Below, piece by piece: positions 7,677-11,783 of a DNA stretch of 11,783 nucleotides. Under the pieces are notes generated by a model that saw nothing but the letters and a program-made list of their open reading frames with translations, made no database searches and was not told the DNA's origin. Position 1 is the stretch's first letter. Each line of letters opens with the position of its first letter. The position numbers and the translations under genes are program-made. The stretch comes from Dictyocoela muelleri (lineage: Eukaryota; Microsporidia). The DNA is taken from NCBI GenBank assembly GCA_016256075.1, contig SDVU01000222.1:1-11783 (forward strand). Reading direction: 5' to 3'.

Positions 7677-7940
7677 TATAAAATTAGACCCTAAAAATGC
7701 AATAAAAAAATGATAAAAAAATATGTTTTTTGAAATCTCTCGGCATGATATTAGCGGAAATTAAGTTAATGATAAAAAAATAAATATTTCTTTTTTAGGA
7801 CTTAGTCATAAAATAGAAATATTTATTTATTTATTTATCATTAACTTGATTCCCACTAATAGCACAACGAGGGTTTTCTAAAAACATAATTTTTATCATT
7901 TTTTGATTGACTTTTCAGGGTCTAATTCCTGGTCATAAGG
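7677..7940. mobile_element. foldback MITE IIb, about 264 bp
   Basis: Second copy of the family at 7110-7402. The right arm ends TTAGACCCTGAAAAG... when read in reverse, preceded by CCTTATGACCAGG. The left arm starts at AAAATTAGACCCTAAAAATG and has lost several terminal bases. AATAAATATTTCT on the left and its inverse on the right form the inner stem. It lies immediately downstream of the Tc1 HTH-coding segment in the direction of transcription. Confidence 0.75.
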
Positions 7941-8264
7941 GGGCACAGGACCGAATTATTTTTTTTCAAAATATAATTTTTCAATGTAGTTTCAAGCTTG
8001 GTTGGTCTTCAATTTCTCTTTAAATGATACAAAGTATTATAATTCCTGCATTTTTCTAAAATTTTGTCGACTGAATATTGAGAAAATAGCATTTTTTTAC
8101 TAATTTCTTTATTAGTGTAATTGGCCGTAAATAAAGAAATTATTTCGATTTTTGGTTTAACGTTATAATGTTTGCTCATAAGGATCTAAATCAAATTTTT
8201 TTTTTATTTGTTTATTTTTTAAAAATTTAAAATATCAGGGTAAGCACTTTTTTATTTACAGATA

Positions 8265-8380
8265 ATTCTCTCATTAATGTTAAAATAAATGAAAATGGAT
8301 CCCATAAGAGAAAAAAATATTCTTTTTAAACATTTTTCTTTTTATATTAATAAAAACAGCATAAACTATATATATATATA
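8265..8380. other. AT-rich join with (TA)n run
   Basis: This is a short spacer between the Tc1 end and the 3' end of SINE-like copy A. It includes a (TA)n run at about 8368-8380 that directly abuts the repeat's 3' end. That run may be the simple-sequence tail of the SINE rather than independent sequence. Confidence 0.4.
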
Positions 8381-8835
8381 TTAAATGCTGACAACATCCA
8401 TAGCTGCCAACCCGGAGAGTTGTCTCCAACCATAGTCTTATGACCTTTGGTTCCTGGTGTTCCAATAATACGTCACTTCCTAAGCTACCCAGAAGCACAG
8501 CTGTGTACGCGCTTTTTGCCATTTTTTAATTACCTAGAATTATGAACGTAGTTAGTGGCTTTTCACGTTTTTTTTATTTTCACTACTTTTTGCCGAGATG
8601 CGTAACCACACTAATCCTTACACTTAGGAGAGTCCCTTCTGCTCCATTGTCATATTAGACCATTTCTTAATCAGCTATATCACACTGGAGCAACTGTATT
8701 TTATACTATAATTATATAGTTTTTGTTCGCTTAATGTTATTCCCTCATTATTTATTAAAGAGTGACGTCAGCGGGATTCGGACCACGATACTTAAATTTT
8801 ACATTTAAGAGTGTTAACCACTGAGCTATCTGGCC
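8381..8835 (-). repeat. SINE-like repeat, copy A (full length, 455 bp, tRNA-derived head)
   Basis: Read on the minus strand this is the best-preserved copy. It has a tRNA-like head (8835 to about 8763), CTATATAATTATAGTATAAA, and CCAGTGTGATATAG. It continues with the conserved GCAGAAGGGACTCTCCTAAG (complement of 8623-8642), GCATCTCGGCAAAAAG, then CTTCTGGGTAGCTTAGGAAG, ending GTTGGCAGCTATGGATGTTG...CAGCATTTAA next to a TA-rich tail. Internal Pol III promoter boxes, no coding capacity, about 450 bp and multiple dispersed copies define a SINE. I see no convincing target-site duplication. Which LINE would supply the machinery is unknown. Confidence 0.78.
8763..8835 (-). promoter_or_regulatory. tRNA-like head with Pol III boxes A and B (SINE copy A)
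   Basis: On the minus strand, box A TAGCTCAGTGG (complement of 8818-8828) and box B GGTCCGAATCC (complement of 8774-8784) start exactly 44 bases apart, as positions 8 and 52 of a tRNA do. The anticodon-arm region forms CTTAAAT...ATTTAAG, and position 33-36 equivalents read T-GTA as in tRNA-Tyr. However, acceptor and T-stems do not pair, so this is a tRNA-derived promoter, not a tRNA gene. The parent tRNA is uncertain. Confidence 0.75.
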
Positions 8836-8900
8836 CCTAAAGTTATTGTAAGAAAAGCATAATTATTTGAATTTATTAAAAATTCTGTAAATAGCATTTG

Positions 8901-8951
8901 AAATTTTAAGAGGAATAAAATTTTAAGAGGAATAAAATTTTAAGAGGGATG
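8901..8951. repeat. AT-rich tandem repeat, 3 x 17 bp
   Basis: Three near-identical units of AAAATTTTAAGAGGAAT at 8901-8916, 8917-8933 and 8934-8950, the last with GGGAT for GGAAT. It is located about 60 bases beyond the stop codon of the cofilin gene, so it may fall in that gene's 3' region. Confidence 0.85.
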
Positions 8952-9010
8952 AAATTTTCTAAATCAATAAAAATTTTCTAAAATTAATAAATACCATAAA
9001 TCTCTTAAAT

Positions 9011-9466
9011 TTAATTTCTTTTATGTTGAATACAAATAGGCAAAAGTTTATCATAATCAAAATCGTCAATATTATTTATAGTTACCTGTTTTTGAATATC
9101 AAGTGGTTTCATAAGTTCTAATGATTCTCTTGAATAAACAAATCTTTCAAAAGCAGTAGAATACTCATCAGGTATGTAAGATATCAAAAGTACTAAGCTT
9201 CTATAATGATCATTCATATTGTAAAACTGGAAGTCATAAACTATGTAAGCACATTTTTTAGGGTCAATTTGTTTTTTGCAATTTCGTATTTCATCGCGCA
9301 GTTGCTTTAACGATTTTTTGTTAAAATTTGTAGGTTGATTGTTTGTAAAGGGTATTTCTTCGTAAATTAATGATGAAAGGTTTGAAATTCTCATGCCGAA
9401 GAACAATAATTTTCTTGTCATTAGTTTTTTAAGTAGATTTGTGAATTGGGAAAGATCTTTTGACAT
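9011..9466 (-). CDS. ADF/cofilin family actin-severing protein
   Basis: Proteins of this family bind actin monomers and filaments and promote filament severing and turnover in the cytoplasm. The 151-residue product has the size and layout of a single ADF-H domain. Residues 67-80 (IDPKKCAYIVYDFQ) parallel the family's P-x-x-x-CRYALYD strand. Residues 90-101 (SLVLLISYIPDE) parallel the LVFIFWAPE strand. Residues 104-123 (TAFERFVYSRESLELMKPLD) parallel the long actin-binding helix that starts KxKMIYASSK. The final stretch INNIDDFDYDKLL parallels QANxxEEV. The N-terminus lacks the usual MxSGV start and the sequence is highly diverged, consistent with a fast-evolving microsporidian orthologue. The start is supported by CCCTACCC ending immediately before the ATG. 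No intron is needed. It stands alone between repeats. Confidence 0.82.
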   Translation of the reverse strand: MSKDLSQFTNLLKKLMTRKLLFFGMRISNLSSLIYEEIPFTNNQPTNFNKKSLKQLRDEIRNCKKQIDPKKCAYIVYDFQFYNMNDHYRSLVLLISYIPDEYSTAFERFVYSRESLELMKPLDIQKQVTINNIDDFDYDKLLPICIQHKRN

Positions 9467-9474
9467 GGGTAGGG
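9467..9474 (-). promoter_or_regulatory. CCC-type start signal of cofilin
   Basis: On the minus strand CCCTACCC lies directly against the ATG, so CCC occurs at -1 to -3 and again at -6 to -8. This is the same type of signal as before eL6 (CCCC ending 3 bases before its ATG). It suggests a 5' UTR of only a few bases. Confidence 0.65.
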
Positions 9475-10028
9475 TATATTTTCAAAAAAATGTATATTTT
9501 AATTTTGTTAAGTTGTAAAAAATTAAAAGAAAACAGATTGTTATTAGTTGGTGTATCAAATTAAAATCAAGAAAAAAATAGGTCAATTATAAAAAAATCA
9601 TAAGCCCTTATCTCGTATTAAATAATTTGAGATTTTTTATTCTGAATCTCAAAATACTCTGCGAATTTTGCCGATAATTATTTTCAACATCTCGATAAAA
9701 ACAGTAGCAGATGTAAAAATTGGAAAAAGTCTATAATTATCTGTATCTTTTTTAATAATTGATAAAAAGTGTATATAGTAAGAACTCTGAGTAGATTAAG
9801 AGTTGTGTATTTTTGATCAACAAAAACATTTGGTCTAAAGGCCAAATTAAAAAATCTATGTTTTGATATCTAGAATTAACATTTTTATATAATTGATATT
9901 TATTTCTTTTTTGTTGATTTTTGAGGATTATTAATTGAAAAATGATTAATACATAAAATTTAAATATAAAAATAAATAATTAGATATTAATGCAGCAGTA
10001 GTCGATTTTTAGCCGGTTTTATAAAAAA
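9475..10028. other. AT-rich region upstream of cofilin
   Basis: About 550 bases without a gene. I see only a short palindrome TTTGGTCTAAAGGCCAAA at about 9829-9846 and A/T-rich low complexity. No open frame of note and no terminal repeats. Part of it must serve as the cofilin promoter. Confidence 0.4.
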
Positions 10029-10101
10029 GTCCAGATGACTCAGTAGTTAACACTCTTGAATGTAAAATTTAAGTATCGAGGTACGAATTATTTTAAATTC
10101 A
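10029..10101 (+). promoter_or_regulatory. tRNA-like head with Pol III boxes A and B (SINE copy B)
   Basis: Base for base this resembles the head of copy A: TTAACACTCTT, TGTAAAATTTAAGTATCG and the same 44-base A-to-B spacing. The conserved spacing in two independent copies argues that the resemblance to a tRNA is real. Confidence 0.65.
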
Positions 10102-10343
10102 CTTTGTTAAATGATTGAGGATGACATTAAGGTTTTATTAACTTTAGAAATATATTATTAATATGAAGTTATTCTAGTGTGGTATAGATGATTAAGACTT
10201 GGTCTAATATGAAAATGAAGCAGAAGGGACTTTCCTAGTTGTGGAGATGAGTATGGCGACGCATCTCGTCAAAAAGAAGTAAAAAATAAAAATTCATGAA
10301 ATGCTACTAATTACCTGTATCCTGCTGAGTCATTGATAAAATG

Positions 10344-10351
10344 AAAATCGC
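10344..10351. repeat. left 8-bp target duplication of MITE Ib
   Basis: AAAATCGC here and at 10683-10690. The homologous position in SINE copy C (about 367-374) has the word once, which proves it is the target site. Confidence 0.85.
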
Positions 10352-10682
10352 GTCGTTCTCCAACGGGTTAGGAGCTTCGACAATTTTTTTTGAAATCGCA
10401 GTCTGTAAGGGGAATTAAATGATCTTTTTTTGAAATAAGCGTAAAATCATGAGATATATTCGGATATATTTTTTTATTTTTTTCGAACATATTTGAAGGT
10501 TTTAAAATTTTACTCTTTACAAAAAAATCAAAAAAACTTCCATATATGTCTGTAAAAACTAAAAATGATTATATTCGAATCTAAATCATGATTTCATGTT
10601 TATTTCAAATAAATATACTTCAATTTCTTTTTACAGACTGCGTTTTCTTAAAATTGGGCGTAGTTCCTAACATGGTGAAGAA
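10352..10682. mobile_element. foldback MITE Ib, 331 bp
   Basis: This imperfect long inverted repeat is bounded by 8-bp duplications. The left arm holds TTAGGAGCTTCG, then CGCAGTCTGTAA, then TTTGAAATAAGCGTAAAATC. The right arm, read in reverse, gives TTAGGAACTACG, CGCAGTCTGTAA and TTTGAAATAAACATGAAATC. Terminal CTCCAACGGGTTAG resembles TTCCAACGACTTAG of the element at 2104-2413. Both keep a GAAATAAGCGTAAA-like motif about 80-90 bases in, so they are diverged members of one superfamily. It has no coding capacity. Arms are less alike than in Ia, so this copy is older. Confidence 0.85.
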
Positions 10683-10690
10683 AAAATCGC
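10683..10690. repeat. right 8-bp target duplication of MITE Ib
   Basis: AAAATCGC, identical to 10344-10351. Confidence 0.85.
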
Positions 10691-10819
10691 ATATACAGAT
10701 GAGCTTCTGGGTAGCTTAAAAGTGACGTTATATCGAAACACTAAGAACCAAAGATCTAATGAGGAGAGTATGATACAACTCGCCAGGTTGGCAGCTATGG
10801 ATGTTGTCAGCATTTAATA

Positions 10820-11518
10820 GCTGAAGGACCGATTCACTGAAAACCCGTTTAACAGAAAAAAAATATTTTCTATTCTTTAAATGAATTCACTAATCTTGGT
10901 AAAATAAAAAATTTTAGGCTTTTTTCTTCTATTAATATACTTTTTTATAAAAAAAATCCCGAATATGTAATTCTTACTTCATATACTCTTTTAAAGATGT
11001 TCTCTCTATGCAAAGCTATAACAAAACGCATACTTTACAGTCAATAAAAACCGCGAGCTTTTAAAGAAGAGAGGAAGTTATTTATATTTAAAAATTGTGG
11101 ATATATACTCCTCGATAACTTTTTACAAGTGTAAGGTATGTGTAATATGTGGCCGCACAAATAAATATACAGAAAGCGTGTATTTGACAATTAAAAGGTT
11201 AGTAAACCTGTACATCCTAACTTTTTTGAGCTGCTATAAAATAATGAAATTTTATTTATGCAATATTATAGAATATCGAAGGATTGTAATTGGTGAAGGC
11301 AAATAAAAAAAGATCTAGATCAATTAAGATAATTTTAAATCCTTTATAAATATATTATAAATATCTTAATTGATTCTAAGCAGCTTTTATATACCTTGTT
11401 GGTACAATGCATTTAAAATTTTTTTTGGTTAGATATTTAAATTCATAGTTGTGAATTTATTTTTCTTAAAAAATATATGAAAAAAATTCTTTCTATCGGA
11501 TTTTTCGGTGAATCAGTC
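10820..11518. mobile_element. possible TIR element of unknown family, about 0.7 kb
   Basis: GACCGATTCACTGAAAA at 10827-10843 is mirrored by GACTGATTCACCGAAAA read in reverse from 11518. Both are followed inwards by a CCG and an AGAAA run. The left end lies directly against the 3' end of SINE copy B, and TA follows the right end. The interior is AT-rich with no recognised transposase. A short open frame at 11097-11303 has a CKVCVIC cluster but no identifiable family. It may be a non-autonomous element; only about 30 bases of each end match. Confidence 0.45.
11318..11375. repeat. hairpin with AT-rich loop
   Basis: GATCAATTAAGAT at 11318-11330 pairs with ATCTTAATTGATTC at 11362-11375 around an AT-rich loop that is itself palindromic (TATAAATATATTATA). 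Such a structure could be a transcription stop or part of the surrounding element. No function can be read from it. Confidence 0.5.
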
Positions 11519-11553
11519 TAAATCCTATGTAATATAATAAATCTTTATTTAGA

Positions 11554-11588
11554 AAATCTGATTTATTATTTAAATAATAATCGGATTT
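11554..11588. repeat. short palindrome
   Basis: AAATCTGATTTATTATT and its inverse AATAATAATCGGATTT meet at a central TAAAT, giving a stem of about 15 bp with one or two mismatches. It sits just outside the right end of the putative element at 10820-11518. Confidence 0.5.
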
Positions 11589-11690
11589 ATTAAAAAATTT
11601 CTAAGCACTAAAGATTTTTTGGTATTAAAAATTTTTTTTAAAAATGAATATCTGAGACTTAACTAATTGGTTTGAAAGTTACAAATACAG

Positions 11691-11783
11691 AATGATATAC
11701 ATACAAAATGATATACATACAAAATGATATACATACAAAATGATATACATACAAAATGATATACATACAAAATGATATACATA
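11691..11783. repeat. 16-bp minisatellite, at least 5.8 copies, running off the window
   Basis: Unit AATGATATACATACAA repeats exactly from 11691 to the end, with a possible diverged extra unit just before. Perfect identity between units indicates recent expansion or active homogenisation. The array continues beyond the window. Confidence 0.95.

Larger units (their letters stand above)
6375..8179 (-). pseudogene. Tc1/mariner transposase relic (DD34E type)
   Basis: The gene is read from an ATG at 8177-8179. The first 75 or so codons (to about 7955) encode a paired-like helix-turn-helix, with MSKHYNVKPKIEIISLF, then TNKEISKKMLFSQYSVDKIL, then RPTKLETTLKNYILK. A TGA lies just before RPTKL, where the family has the glycine of GRPxK. 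After the 831-bp insertion come an ESKFNL segment near 6865-6885, VMICG and FSYNGVG near 6720-6770, and the second catalytic Asp in DNDQ near 6606-6611. The signature PFQSPDCNPIENVW near 6493-6533 carries the catalytic Glu. The spacing between the last two catalytic residues is about 34, hence DD34E (Tc1-like). Stops and frame shifts show it is inactive. Without the insertion the gene would span about 325 codons, near the family norm of 340. Confidence 0.82.
6138..8262 (-). mobile_element. Tc1/mariner-type transposon (dead), carrying an 831-bp insertion
   Basis: The ends carry short inverted repeats. ACAGGTGTAAATAAAAAAAG on the left corresponds to TCTGTAAATAAAAAAG read in reverse from the right, with a TA dinucleotide outside each end (6136-6137 and 8263-8264). 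A minus-strand transposase relic fills the interior. Subtracting the insertion at 7110-7940 leaves about 1.29 kb, the classic size of Tc1/mariner elements. The outermost bases of the two ends differ, so the exact limits are uncertain by a few bases. Confidence 0.75.
10029..10819 (+). repeat. SINE-like repeat, copy B (full length, interrupted by MITE Ib)
   Basis: The tRNA-like head begins at 10029, with box A TGACTCAGTAG at 10036-10046 and box B GGTACGAATTA at 10080-10090, again 44 bases apart. The body block GCAGAAGGGACTTTCCTAG lies at 10220-10238, followed by GCATCTCGTCAAAAAG. After the MITE come CTTCTGGGTAGCTTAAAAG and the shared 3' end GTTGGCAGCTATGGATGTTG...CAGCATTTAATA. Removing the 331-bp MITE and one 8-bp duplication leaves about 452 bp, almost the same as copy A (455 bp). 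Box B is partly decayed. Confidence 0.78.

Noticed and set aside
8280-8522. Open frame on the minus strand (MAKSAYTAVLLGSLGSDV...) that looks protein-like.
   Set aside because: It lies inside SINE-like copy A. The same sequence in the other copies is not open in this frame, and the second half is low-complexity.
8763-8835. Functional tRNA gene on the minus strand.
   Set aside because: Boxes A and B are good, but acceptor and T-stems do not pair and the sequence continues into a repeated body found in other copies. It is a SINE head.
8357-8864. AGCATAA on both sides of SINE copy A as a target-site duplication.
   Set aside because: The words sit at uneven distances (about 17-22 bases) from the element ends, and such a word is common in this A/T-rich DNA.
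11097-11306. A 69-codon open frame with CKVCVIC as a small gene.
   Set aside because: No CCC signal, no recognised family, and it lies inside a putative TIR element. Length is within chance for this base composition.
11691-11783. CRISPR array.
   Set aside because: Units are directly adjacent 16-mers with no spacers, and the DNA is eukaryotic.

Overview
The window is very AT-rich, gene-poor eukaryotic DNA. It holds two intact host genes in a bed of nested transposable elements. The genes are a short, divergent ribosomal protein eL6 (830-1315, +) and a divergent ADF/cofilin (9011-9466, -). Both are uninterrupted, and both carry a C-run within a few bases upstream of the ATG (GACCCCTAA-ATG and ACCCTACCC-ATG). 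That CCC-type start signal, with short, fast-evolving, intronless housekeeping genes, points to a microsporidian fungus with an expanded, transposon-rich genome. This is inference, since no species-specific marker is present.

Left part (1-1424): AT-rich DNA with a GC-rich 17-bp minisatellite (100-150), a 3' fragment of a SINE-like repeat (about 345-497), then the eL6 gene. Centre-left (1425-5065): a DNA transposon with 166/183-bp terminal inverted repeats and a 5-bp target duplication (ATAAA). It contains the relic of a Gypsy-integrase-like DDE gene, which is the architecture of Ginger elements. A 310-bp foldback MITE (2104-2413, 8-bp duplication AAATTTGC) and a Mutator-like (MULE) element with FLYWCH-type transposase remains (2977-4594) have inserted into it. 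An unexpected 82-bp direct repeat flanks the MULE.

Centre-right (5175-8835): a SINE-like copy, an unassigned 530-bp stretch, a Tc1/mariner (DD34E-type) relic on the minus strand split by an 831-bp insertion whose ends are two copies of one foldback MITE, and another SINE-like copy in inverse orientation. Right part (8836-11783): a 17-bp tandem repeat, cofilin and its upstream region, a third near-complete SINE-like copy interrupted by a second 8-bp-duplication MITE, a possible 0.7-kb TIR element of unknown family, and a 16-bp minisatellite running off the edge.

The most notable unit is the SINE-like family of about 450 bp. Its tRNA-derived head has box A and box B exactly 44 bp apart in two copies. 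It then has a shared body with a conserved block around GCAGAAGGGACTCTCCTAG and a shared 3' end (GTTGGCAG...CAGCATTTAATA). Four copies lie in under 12 kb. One copy carries a MITE whose pre-insertion site is preserved in another copy, so element boundaries can be read from this window alone.
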